Shown here piece after piece: positions 24,268 to 31,803 of a stretch of 43,260 nt of DNA. A model generated the notes under the pieces. It saw nothing but the letters and a program-made list of their open reading frames with translations. It searched no databases and was not told the origin of the DNA. The stretch is from Photobacterium aphoticum (GTDB lineage: Bacteria > Pseudomonadota > Gammaproteobacteria > Enterobacterales > Vibrionaceae), in the NCBI RefSeq assembly GCF_001029435.1, contig NZ_LDOV01000045.1, positions 1 to 43,260 of the forward strand, given 5' to 3'. Every line of letters begins with the position of its first letter. Position 1 is the first letter of the stretch. Made by a program: the position numbers and the translations under genes.

Positions 24268-25322
24268 TGAGTCATGCATTATCGATTACGCAGCTGAGCT
24301 GCCAATACCACGGGCAGGCAGTACTGAATAATTTGTCGCTGCCGGTGGAAGACAATGAAATCGTCTGTCTGCTGGGCGCCAGTGGATGCGGTAAAACCAC
24401 GTTACTGAAAGCCATTGCGGGCCTGTTGCCGCTCACGCAAGGGGAGATCCGCATCCGTGATCGGGTGATTGCCAGCGACAACGTCTGGCTGCCGCCGGAA
24501 AAACGCAATATCGGCATGATCTTCCAAGATTACGCGTTATTCCCCCACTTAACCGTGGCGCAAAATATTGCGTTTGGTTTGCGTGACTGGCCCAAAGCCA
24601 AGGCACAGGCTAAAACCCAAGAAATGTTGGAGTTGGTGCATTTGGTCGGGCTGGATGCGCGTTACCCGCATCAACTGTCTGGCGGGCAACAACAGCGTGT
24701 GGCCATTGCCCGTGCGCTGGCCGGTGAGCCGGATCTGATTTTGCTCGATGAGCCGTTTTCCAACATCGACACCCAAGTGCGTCACGCCCTGATCAAGGAG
24801 ATCCGCCGTATCTTCAAAAAGCAGGGGGTGACAGCGATTTTCGTGACCCACAGCCGTGAAGAAGCGTTCGCGTTTGCCGATCGCATGGCGGTGATGAACA
24901 ACGGGGTGATTGAGCAATTTGGCACGGCTACCGAATTGTATTACCAGCCAAGCAGCCGTTTTGTGGCGGAGTTCTTGGGGACAGGGTCGTATTTGCCTGC
25001 GACGCTGGAACACAACCGCACGCTGGCCACGCCGTTTGGTCCGATTGCGGTGAATGCCGAGCAAGCGTTAACGTCCACATCGACGGCGACGCAGGGCAAT
25101 GTGGAATGGCTGCTGCGTCCGCAAAACCTGCGTGTGACGCCTGATGCCGACGGGGACGCCGTGATCACCGATGTGCTCTTTATGGGAGACAGCTGTCGCT
25201 ACACGGTTGACTATCAAGGCCATAGCTTGCTGGTGAACTCGCACTTGGTGCTGCAGGAAGGGGAGCGGGTGAAGGTGGCCGTGGAGCCTCACGAGCCGGT
25301 GGTGTTTGCCTCCGCCAGCTAG
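24267..25322 (+). CDS. fbpC: Ferric iron ABC transporter ATPase FbpC
   Basis: FbpC powers ferric iron import. The 351-residue protein has Walker A GASGCGKTT near residue 38, the Q-loop FQDYALFPH, the signature LSGGQQQRVAIARAL, Walker B LILLDEPFSNID and the H-loop THSREEA. A C-terminal TOBE-like domain (about 270-350) fits this transporter class. Its ATG overlaps the fbpB stop by one base. It converges on the HapR-type regulator gene; I see no strong plus-strand terminator, only the hairpin at 25384-25405. Confidence 0.95.
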   Translation: MSHALSITQLSCQYHGQAVLNNLSLPVEDNEIVCLLGASGCGKTTLLKAIAGLLPLTQGEIRIRDRVIASDNVWLPPEKRNIGMIFQDYALFPHLTVAQNIAFGLRDWPKAKAQAKTQEMLELVHLVGLDARYPHQLSGGQQQRVAIARALAGEPDLILLDEPFSNIDTQVRHALIKEIRRIFKKQGVTAIFVTHSREEAFAFADRMAVMNNGVIEQFGTATELYYQPSSRFVAEFLGTGSYLPATLEHNRTLATPFGPIAVNAEQALTSTSTATQGNVEWLLRPQNLRVTPDADGDAVITDVLFMGDSCRYTVDYQGHSLLVNSHLVLQEGERVKVAVEPHEPVVFASAS

Positions 25323-25377
25323 GCGGCGTATCGTGCGCTGCACGCGATCATTCCCTACCTATCGCATACGCAGGACA

Positions 25378-25405
25378 TAAAAAAGGCCAGCATTCCCGCT
25401 GGCCT
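25378..25405 (-). terminator. Terminator between fbpC and the HapR-type gene
   Basis: AGGCCAGC (25384-25391) pairs with GCTGGCCT (25398-25405). On the minus strand six U follow (25378-25383), so it ends the regulator gene; the plus-strand side lacks a U run. Confidence 0.85.
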
Positions 25406-25426
25406 GAATCATGACATATCGACAAT

Positions 25427-26017
25427 TTATTTCGCCAATAGTGCATCAAGATGTAGATCGGCTTGTATTTGCATCTCTTCACGGTTCGGCGTGATGTTGG
25501 TTTGCAGGTACAGCACGTAACATAATCCCTGGAACTGCCAGGCGCGCTCTTTGGGGGACAGTTCACCTTGTAGGTTTGCCGCAACAAACTTCTCCGCAAT
25601 AAAGCTGAAGTTGTGTTGGTTGTTGCTGACAAATTGTGGCCAAATCTCGTCGCGTACCGACGTACTCCATTCAAACCACACTTTCACCCAGTCTTGTTGC
25701 TCAATGACTTCATCAATCAAGCGGTAGCAAATATGGCTGAGTTGTGACTTAAACGCTTGATCATTATCGAGTGATTCACTCAACATTTCTTTAAAGTGTT
25801 GATCAACTTGCGCTAGGACTTCTTCAACCAGTGCTTCTCGGGTGGGAAAATAATTGAACACCGTCGCGACAGACACACCCGCCATATCTGCAATATCAGC
25901 ATGACCGGCGCGGCCAATACCACGGCGCGCAAAGACATCCATGGCAAAACTCAGCAATTGTTCTTTCCGTTTTTCCGGAGAAAGGCGCGTCCTTGTTTTT
26001 TTTACGATCGTATCCAT
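25427..26017 (-). CDS. hapR: Quorum-sensing master regulator of the LuxR/HapR/SmcR family (TetR type)
   Basis: Vibrio LuxR/HapR proteins are TetR-type regulators at the end of the LuxO-Qrr quorum cascade. The 196-residue protein has the diagnostic N-terminus: RTRLSPEKRKEQLL, then the helix-turn-helix RRGIGRAGHADIADMAGVSVATVFNYFPTRE, then WVKVWFEWSTSVRDEIWPQFVS. A pocket cysteine is present in QGLCYVLYLQ. Its place next to hpt is the same as that of hapR in V. cholerae. The leader carries GGGA eight bases before the ATG, overlapped by a GCTAGG that can pair with the CCTAGC core of Qrr RNAs. The symbol follows the V. cholerae orthologue; the genus may use another name (luxR, litR). Confidence 0.92.
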   Translation of the reverse strand: MDTIVKKTRTRLSPEKRKEQLLSFAMDVFARRGIGRAGHADIADMAGVSVATVFNYFPTREALVEEVLAQVDQHFKEMLSESLDNDQAFKSQLSHICYRLIDEVIEQQDWVKVWFEWSTSVRDEIWPQFVSNNQHNFSFIAEKFVAANLQGELSPKERAWQFQGLCYVLYLQTNITPNREEMQIQADLHLDALLAK

Positions 26018-26027
26018 GTCGTTGATT

Positions 26028-26034
26028 CCCTAGC
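26028..26034 (-). promoter_or_regulatory. Candidate Qrr pairing site over the HapR-homologue ribosome site
   Basis: On the minus strand GCTAGGG runs into the GGGA ribosome site. GCTAGG is the exact complement of the conserved CCTAGC in Vibrio Qrr small RNAs, and the position just before the start codon agrees with known hapR/luxR targets. No qrr gene is in the window, so the match rests on six bases plus position. Confidence 0.4.
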
Positions 26035-26133
26035 TCGAAAATAATTATTCTGATTATGATTTGTTCTCTGGCATCACTCTACAGGAGCAATAAATCGTAT
26101 TCAATTGAGTTTTAATCAATGTGTGTCATATGG

Positions 26134-26161
26134 TTGACAGGTTCGATAAAATAACTATTAC
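26134..26161 (+). promoter_or_regulatory. Promoter of hpt
   Basis: A perfect -35 TTGACA (26134-26139) and a -10 TATTAC (26156-26161) with 16-bp spacing lie about 70 bp before hpt. Confidence 0.55.
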
Positions 26162-26241
26162 TTGGAAGGGATGGTAGAATAAGGTTCCGTTTGACCGCTA
26201 GCCGACAGGCGACTGGTGCAGTCGTACTGATGGAGATAAAG

Positions 26242-26775
26242 ATGAAACATACCATTGAAGTAATGATTTCTGAGCAGGATGTTCAGGCACGCGTAAATGA
26301 ATTAGGAAAGCAAATCACTGAGTACTATAAAGGTTCAGAGAACTTGGTCATGGTCGGCCTGTTACGTGGATCGTTTGTATTCATGGCAGATTTGGCTCGT
26401 GCGATTGAGCTTCCTCATGAAGTAGACTTCATGACTGCATCAAGCTATGGCAACACCATGCAAAGTAGCCGTGATGTGCGCATCCTGAAAGACTTGGATG
26501 ATGACATTAAAGGTAAAGACGTATTGCTGGTGGAAGACATCATCGATACCGGTAACACCCTGAGCAAAGTGCGTGAGATCCTGTCACTGCGTGAACCAAA
26601 CTCTATCAACATCTGTACGCTGCTGGACAAACCAGAGCGTCGTGAAGTCGACGTCGACGTGAAGTGGGTCGGTTTTGCGATTCCGGATGAGTTCGTGGTA
26701 GGTGTGGGTATCGACTACGCACAGAAATACCGCCACCTGCCTTACATCGGTAAAGTGGTACCAATCGAAGGCTAA
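26242..26775 (+). CDS. hpt: Hypoxanthine phosphoribosyltransferase
   Basis: Hpt makes IMP (and to a lesser extent GMP) from free bases and PRPP. The 177-residue protein starts MKHTIEVMISEQDV like other Vibrio Hpt proteins. It has the PRPP motif VLLVEDIIDTGNTL near residue 95. GGAG lies about seven bases before ATG 26242; upstream in-frame starts (TTG 26191, ATG 26230) add residues absent from the family. Divergent from the HapR homologue. Confidence 0.95.
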   Translation: MKHTIEVMISEQDVQARVNELGKQITEYYKGSENLVMVGLLRGSFVFMADLARAIELPHEVDFMTASSYGNTMQSSRDVRILKDLDDDIKGKDVLLVEDIIDTGNTLSKVREILSLREPNSINICTLLDKPERREVDVDVKWVGFAIPDEFVVGVGIDYAQKYRHLPYIGKVVPIEG

Positions 26776-26792
26776 TTCAGCGTTTGATGTAT

Positions 26793-26824
26793 AAAAAAAG
26801 CGACGATGACCGTCGCTTTTTTTT
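26793..26824. terminator. Bidirectional terminator between hpt and can
   Basis: GCGACG (26800-26805) pairs with CGTCGC (26811-26816), flanked by seven A and eight T. It can end hpt on the plus strand and can on the minus strand. Confidence 0.93.
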
Positions 26825-26873
26825 GTCTCTGTGAGGTGGTTGGTGCCTATTGCGTGCCAACCCACGTCAGGGT

Positions 26874-27536
26874 TTACAGGTTATGTTTGCTGTGTGGCAG
26901 GATTTGCGCCATCGCAGCCTGATACGCCACTTCCAGTGACTCACGGCTGGTGGCCGTCACACCCAGATCTTGCAGCACACCGTTATCAATCCCGTAAATC
27001 CAGCCGTGGATCTTCACCTTCTGACCGCGCTCCCACGCTTGCTGCATAATGGTGGAGTTGCCCAGGTTATACACCTGACTGGCGACGTTGATTTCACACA
27101 GTTTGTTATCCCATTCTTCTCGTGGCAGTTGCCCCAGATCAGAACGGTGCTTCATGTACAGATCACGAATGTGCAGCAGCCAGTTATTGATCAGACCCAG
27201 TTGCGGGTTCTCAATCGCCGCCGTTACACCACCACAGCCATAGTGTCCACACACAATGATATGGCGTACTTTCAGCACATCCACGGCGTATTGCACCACA
27301 GATAAACAGTTCAAATCGGTGTGGATCACTTGGTTTGCCACGTTACGGTGAACAAACAACTCACCGGAATCGAGGCCGGTCAGACGCTCTGCCGGTACAC
27401 GACTGTCCGCACAGCCAATCCAGAGGTATTCCGGACGCTGGGCTTTTGCGAGGTGAGTAAAGAATTCAGGCGTTTCTTCCTTGATGTTTTCAGACCATGA
27501 AAGGTTATTTGCGAAGAGCTTTTCAATATCTGCCAT
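26874..27536 (-). CDS. can: Beta-class carbonic anhydrase Can
   Basis: Can hydrates CO2 to bicarbonate in the cytoplasm. The protein is 220 residues, like E. coli Can. Zinc ligands are Cys42, Asp44 (IGCADSRVP), His98 and Cys101 (CGHYGCGG). ATG 27536 is chosen because AAGG lies about seven bases upstream and MADIEKLF is the family start; the longer frame to 27623 has no support. It is divergent from the ABC exporter genes. Confidence 0.96.
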   Translation of the reverse strand: MADIEKLFANNLSWSENIKEETPEFFTHLAKAQRPEYLWIGCADSRVPAERLTGLDSGELFVHRNVANQVIHTDLNCLSVVQYAVDVLKVRHIIVCGHYGCGGVTAAIENPQLGLINNWLLHIRDLYMKHRSDLGQLPREEWDNKLCEINVASQVYNLGNSTIMQQAWERGQKVKIHGWIYGIDNGVLQDLGVTATSRESLEVAYQAAMAQILPHSKHNL

Positions 27537-27753
27537 GATGATGCCTTTGTTTGATACATTCATATACCGTAACGCGTAAAGAATCGACACTGTGCCGAGA
27601 AAATCCGCGTGCGGCGTGATCAATTTCTATATCTACTCGTACTGCCTGCAATACGTGCAGATATAAAAACCGGCTTCACTATACACAAACTGCTCACATA
27701 GCAAATCGGAGTAGTTGCTCCGATCACATTTCCTAACATTAAGATCGCATTTT

Positions 27754-28758
27754 ATGAACGCATTGGAAATAAAAAATTTAAATAAAACTTATAAAAATGG
27801 CGTTAATGCACTGAAAAATATGTGTCTGTGTGTTAATGAGGGGGATTTCTTCGCCTTGCTCGGGCCTAACGGGGCGGGGAAATCGACCACCATCGGCATT
27901 ATCAGTTCGCTGGTGAATAAGACCGCTGGTGAGGTAAAAGTGTTTGGGTATGACTTGGATAGTCAAAAGGTTGAGGCCAAACGTCAGCTCGGTCTCGTGC
28001 CGCAGGAGTTCAATTTCAACCAGTTTGAGACGGTAGAGCAAATCGTGATTAATCAGGCCGGTTATTACGGGGTGGAGCGGGCTGTCGCCAAACAGCGCGC
28101 GCAGAAGTACCTGTCACAGCTGGATTTGTGGGGAAAGCGCCATGAGCGGGCACGTAACTTATCGGGCGGGATGAAGCGCCGTCTGATGATTGCCCGAGCC
28201 TTGATGCATGAACCGCGTTTGTTGATTTTGGATGAGCCGACTGCCGGGGTCGATATTGAGCTGCGCCGCTCGATGTGGGCGTTTTTACGCGAGATCAACC
28301 GCCAAGGTGTCACCATTATTCTGACCACCCATTATCTGGAAGAGGCGGAAATGCTGTGCCGCAATATCGGTATCATTAACCACGGTGAGCTGATTGAGCA
28401 CACCTCGATGAAAGCCTTGCTGGGTAAACTGGAAGTCGAAACTTTCATTCTGGATGTACAACTGCATGGCCGGAAGCCGGATCTGCCGGATCTGATCTGG
28501 CGTTTACCGGACAACCACACGCTGGAAATCGATATCCCCAAAGGCGAGGGGCTCAACCGCGCCTTTGGTCTGTTGAGCGCGCAAGGCATTGAGGTGCTGT
28601 CGATGCGTAACAAAGCCAACCGTCTGGAGGAGTTGTTTGTGGCCTTGGTGGCGAATGAAACCAGCACCAATGCGAACAGTGTGAGTGAGAAGGGGACGAG
28701 CGAGATAGATACCGATAGTGAGGTTAAGGATGATGACACCAAAGGAGCGCGATCATGA
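27754..28758 (+). CDS. yadG: ABC transporter ATP-binding protein YadG
   Basis: YadG is the ATPase of a YadGH-type ABC-2 exporter of unknown substrate. From ATG 27754 it has 334 residues. Walker A GPNGAGKST, Q-loop PQEFNFNQFE, signature LSGGMKRRLMIARAL, Walker B LLILDEPTAGVDIELRRSMW and H-loop TTHYLEEAEML are intact and very close to E. coli YadG. The last 30 or so residues form an acidic, Ser/Thr-rich tail not in the E. coli protein (308). The ribosome site is weak. yadH starts inside its stop codon (ATGA). Confidence 0.93.
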   Translation: MNALEIKNLNKTYKNGVNALKNMCLCVNEGDFFALLGPNGAGKSTTIGIISSLVNKTAGEVKVFGYDLDSQKVEAKRQLGLVPQEFNFNQFETVEQIVINQAGYYGVERAVAKQRAQKYLSQLDLWGKRHERARNLSGGMKRRLMIARALMHEPRLLILDEPTAGVDIELRRSMWAFLREINRQGVTIILTTHYLEEAEMLCRNIGIINHGELIEHTSMKALLGKLEVETFILDVQLHGRKPDLPDLIWRLPDNHTLEIDIPKGEGLNRAFGLLSAQGIEVLSMRNKANRLEELFVALVANETSTNANSVSEKGTSEIDTDSEVKDDDTKGARS

Positions 28759-29525
28759 ACCGGTTATATTGGATTGCCTTTAAGAGCCTGATCACCAAAG
28801 AAGTGCACCGCTTTGCTCGGATTTGGGTGCAGACCATGGTGCCGCCGGCCATTACCATGACCTTGTACTTCATCATTTTCGGCAACTTGATCGGCAGCCG
28901 GATCGGCGACATGGGCGGCTTTAGCTACATGGCCTACATTGTGCCGGGGCTGATCATGATGTCCGTGATCACCAATTCCTATTCCAATGTGGCCTCGTCG
29001 TTTTTCAGTGCCAAGTTCCAGCATAATATTGAAGAGCTGCTGGTCGCGCCGGTGCCCAATACCATCATTATTGCCGGTTATGTCGGGGGTGGGGTGCTGC
29101 GCGGGGTAGGCGTCGGGTGCATCGTTACTTTGGTCTCCCTGTTTTTTGTGGATTTGCAGGTGACCCATTTGGGCGTAGTGATCGCCACGGTGATCTTAAC
29201 GTCCACCGTGTTTGCTCTGGGCGGGTTGATCAATGCGGTGTTTGCCAAAACTTTTGATGATATCAGTATTATTCCGACCTTTGTGCTGACGCCACTGACG
29301 TACCTGGGCGGGGTGTTTTATTCGCTGAATTTACTGCCTGAATTCTGGCAGGGGGTGTCTAAGCTCAATCCGATTGTGTATATGGTCAATGCGTTTCGCT
29401 ATGGCTTTTTGGGCGTGTCGGACGTGGGGATTGGGACGGCGTTTGCGGTGATCGGCGTGTTTATCACTTTGCTGTATGCACTGGCCTATGTGTTGATTTC
29501 TCGCGGTATCGGCTTGCGCGCCTAG
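28755..29525 (+). CDS. yadH: ABC-2 type transporter permease YadH
   Basis: A 256-residue inner-membrane permease with six predicted helices and the ABC-2 signature region (FSAKFQHNIEELLVAPVPN, then PLTYLGGVFYSLNLLPEFWQG). It pairs with YadG, with a 4-base ATGA overlap that implies coupled translation. Related systems export polysaccharide or drugs, but the YadGH substrate is not established. Confidence 0.93.
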   Translation: MNRLYWIAFKSLITKEVHRFARIWVQTMVPPAITMTLYFIIFGNLIGSRIGDMGGFSYMAYIVPGLIMMSVITNSYSNVASSFFSAKFQHNIEELLVAPVPNTIIIAGYVGGGVLRGVGVGCIVTLVSLFFVDLQVTHLGVVIATVILTSTVFALGGLINAVFAKTFDDISIIPTFVLTPLTYLGGVFYSLNLLPEFWQGVSKLNPIVYMVNAFRYGFLGVSDVGIGTAFAVIGVFITLLYALAYVLISRGIGLRA

Positions 29526-29554
29526 TGCGGCATAAGTCGATGAATGACAGGTAT

Positions 29555-29584
29555 AAAAAATCCCGGACGAGACCGGGATTTTTT
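29555..29584. terminator. Bidirectional terminator between yadH and panC
   Basis: AAAAAATCCCGG (29555-29566) pairs with CCGGGATTTTTT (29573-29584) around six bases. It works for the converging yadH and panC transcripts. Confidence 0.93.
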
Positions 29585-29603
29585 ATGGGCGGTTGGGGAG
29601 CGA

Positions 29604-30485
29604 TCACTCTTCGCTGGCGTGAGCCGATGATGAGTTGTTCAGCTCAACCACTTGGTTGTCGATCAAGCGGGCTTTACCCAAGAACGCCGACATCAGGATC
29701 ACCGCTTGCTGTGTCTCTTCACCCACAGGCTGCAGGGTCACTGCATCACGGATGTAGATTTCGTCAGGTTGCAGGCCTGCGGCACGCAGTTGATCGTTCG
29801 CATCGACCACGATTTCCGCGTAATCGTTGCGGCCACCGCGCATTTGGCTGCTGATCCAGCGCATGGTGCGTGCCAATACGGGTGCACGCTGGCGCTCGTC
29901 TACCGTCAGGTAACCGTTGCGTGAACTCATGGCCAGGCCATCTAATTCACGGACGGTTGGTACACCGACAATCTCAATGTCCATCGCCATGTCGAGGGTC
30001 ATCTGACGCAACAGCGCAAGCTGCTGGTAGTCTTTCTCACCAAAACAGGCTACGTCCGGCTGAACGATGTTGAACAGCTTCGTCACAACCGTAGATACGC
30101 CGCGGAAGTGGCTTGGGCGCAACGCCCCTTCCAGCATGTTAGAAAGTCCAGGTACTTCGACAAACGTCTGACGATCCAGTCCCTCGGGATACATAATGTC
30201 AGGTGTCGGGGTAAAGACCAGATCCACGCCTTCGCTGTTTAGCTTGGCCAAATCATCCTCAAGCGTGCGAGGATAATTGTTCAGATCATCGGCTTTATCG
30301 AACTGCATTGGGTTAACAAAAATGCTGACCACGACCACATCGGCATGCTCACGTGCTTTACGCACTAGCGTCAAGTGGCCTTCATGCAGGTTGCCCATGG
30401 TGGGAACGAACGCAATGCGGCGGCCTTCACGGCGCCAGGTGCGGACTTGTTCTCGGATAGGGGCAATCTCAGCGAATGTTTGCAT
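29604..30485 (-). CDS. panC: Pantothenate synthetase
   Basis: PanC joins pantoate and beta-alanine with ATP, the last step of pantothenate synthesis. The 293-residue protein has the nucleotidyl-transferase motif FVPTMGNLHEGHL and the KMSKS-like MSSRN loop. A short Ser/Glu-rich tail ends the protein. AAGGA lies six bases before the ATG. It follows panB with a 9-bp gap. Confidence 0.97.
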   Translation of the reverse strand: MQTFAEIAPIREQVRTWRREGRRIAFVPTMGNLHEGHLTLVRKAREHADVVVVSIFVNPMQFDKADDLNNYPRTLEDDLAKLNSEGVDLVFTPTPDIMYPEGLDRQTFVEVPGLSNMLEGALRPSHFRGVSTVVTKLFNIVQPDVACFGEKDYQQLALLRQMTLDMAMDIEIVGVPTVRELDGLAMSSRNGYLTVDERQRAPVLARTMRWISSQMRGGRNDYAEIVVDANDQLRAAGLQPDEIYIRDAVTLQPVGEETQQAVILMSAFLGKARLIDNQVVELNNSSSAHASEE

Positions 30486-30494
30486 TTTTATTCC

Positions 30495-31289
30495 TTATTC
30501 AAAGGTATGTTCTGGGCCAGGGAAGGTCCCGGCCGCAACATCTTCTAGGTATTGGGTAACAGCTGCGCGCATCTCGCCCGTTTCGGCCAAATAGTTTTTG
30601 GAGAAACGTGGAATATAGTTGGCGGAGATCCCAAACATATCGTGCATAACAAGGATTTGACCATCGGTGGCATTACCGGCACCAATCCCGATCACCGGGA
30701 CTTCGACCGCTTTGGTAATGCGTTCCGCTAAGCTGGCAGGCACACACTCCAGCAAAATGATTTGTGCCCCGGCATTTTTGAGCAGAATAGCATCTTTTAC
30801 CATCTGCTCAGCGTGGTCGGAGTCACGTCCTTGCACTTTATAGCCGCCGAAAATATTGACGGACTGTGGGGTAAGCCCCAAGTGCGCACACACCGGTACA
30901 GCGCGTTGGGTCAGCATGGTGACGGTGTCGGCAAGCCAGGCACCCCCTTCTAATTTCACCATGTTCGCCCCCGCACGCATCAGGGTGGCGGCATTCTCAC
31001 ACGCTTGCTCTGGGGTGCTGTAACTCATAAATGGCATGTCAGCCATCAATAAGGCGTTCGGGCTACCGGCGCGAACACAGCGGGTGTGATAGGCAATATC
31101 GTCCACACTGACAGGCAGCGTGTCGGGTTTGCCTTGCAGTACCATACCCAGTGAATCACCGACCAGCAGCACAGGCACTTCCTGTTGTTCAAACAGTTGG
31201 GCAAAGCTGGCGTCATAGGCGGTGACAGAAGCAAACTTACGACCCTCTTGCTTCCATTTCATCAGGTCGTTAATCGTGATTTTTTTCAT
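30495..31289 (-). CDS. panB: 3-methyl-2-oxobutanoate hydroxymethyltransferase
   Basis: PanB makes ketopantoate from 2-oxoisovalerate and methylene-tetrahydrofolate. The 264-residue protein starts MKKITINDLMKWK and shows SVTAYDASFAQLF, LLVGDSLGMVLQG and GIGAGNATDGQILV, which bind Mg and substrate. A strong ribosome site (AGGGAG) precedes the ATG. It lies between folK and panC, linking folate and pantothenate synthesis in one transcript. Confidence 0.97.
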   Translation of the reverse strand: MKKITINDLMKWKQEGRKFASVTAYDASFAQLFEQQEVPVLLVGDSLGMVLQGKPDTLPVSVDDIAYHTRCVRAGSPNALLMADMPFMSYSTPEQACENAATLMRAGANMVKLEGGAWLADTVTMLTQRAVPVCAHLGLTPQSVNIFGGYKVQGRDSDHAEQMVKDAILLKNAGAQIILLECVPASLAERITKAVEVPVIGIGAGNATDGQILVMHDMFGISANYIPRFSKNYLAETGEMRAAVTQYLEDVAAGTFPGPEHTFE

Positions 31290-31317
31290 GTTATCTCCCT
31301 TTAGCCCTGAAAACGGG

Positions 31318-31803
31318 TTACTGGGACCAGATGGCCAGTCCGTTGCGGTCTACCTGTGCCAGCAGTGTTTGCAGGGCAGTGTGATCAGGCAGCACCAATT
31401 CAGGGGCAATTTCTGCAAGCGGGTACAGCACGAACTCACGCACTTTCATGCCGTAATGCGGCACGGTCAGGCGGTCGCAGTGGTGCTCGAGATCGCCATA
31501 CAGGACAATGTCGAGATCCAGTGTGCGAGGCCCCCAGCGTTCATCCTTGCGTACTCGACCTTGTGCTTGTTCGATTGACTGGGTGCAGTCAAGCAGGGCC
31601 AGCGGTGCCAGCTCTGTGTCAACAGCCACCACAGCATTGATGTAGTCAGGTTGGTCCTGTGGACCCATCGGGGTACTGCTGTAGAGGGAAGAAACCGCCA
31701 CCACGTTGACGTCCGGGTGCTGTTTCAATGCCTCAATGGCGCGGTTAGCCTGAGCGACAGGATCGCTCAGGTTACTGCCTATCGCAATGTAGGCGCGGAT
31801 CAT
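31318..31803 (-). CDS. folK: Hydroxymethyl-dihydropterin pyrophosphokinase FolK
   Basis: FolK transfers pyrophosphate to 6-hydroxymethyl-dihydropterin in folate synthesis. The 161-residue protein has the N-terminal AYIAIGSNLSDP and the signature RWGPRTLDLDIVLYG. Its ATG overlaps the pcnB stop by four bases (ATGA), indicating coupled translation. A 28-bp gap separates it from panB. Confidence 0.96.
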   Translation of the reverse strand: MIRAYIAIGSNLSDPVAQANRAIEALKQHPDVNVVAVSSLYSSTPMGPQDQPDYINAVVAVDTELAPLALLDCTQSIEQAQGRVRKDERWGPRTLDLDIVLYGDLEHHCDRLTVPHYGMKVREFVLYPLAEIAPELVLPDHTALQTLLAQVDRNGLAIWSQ

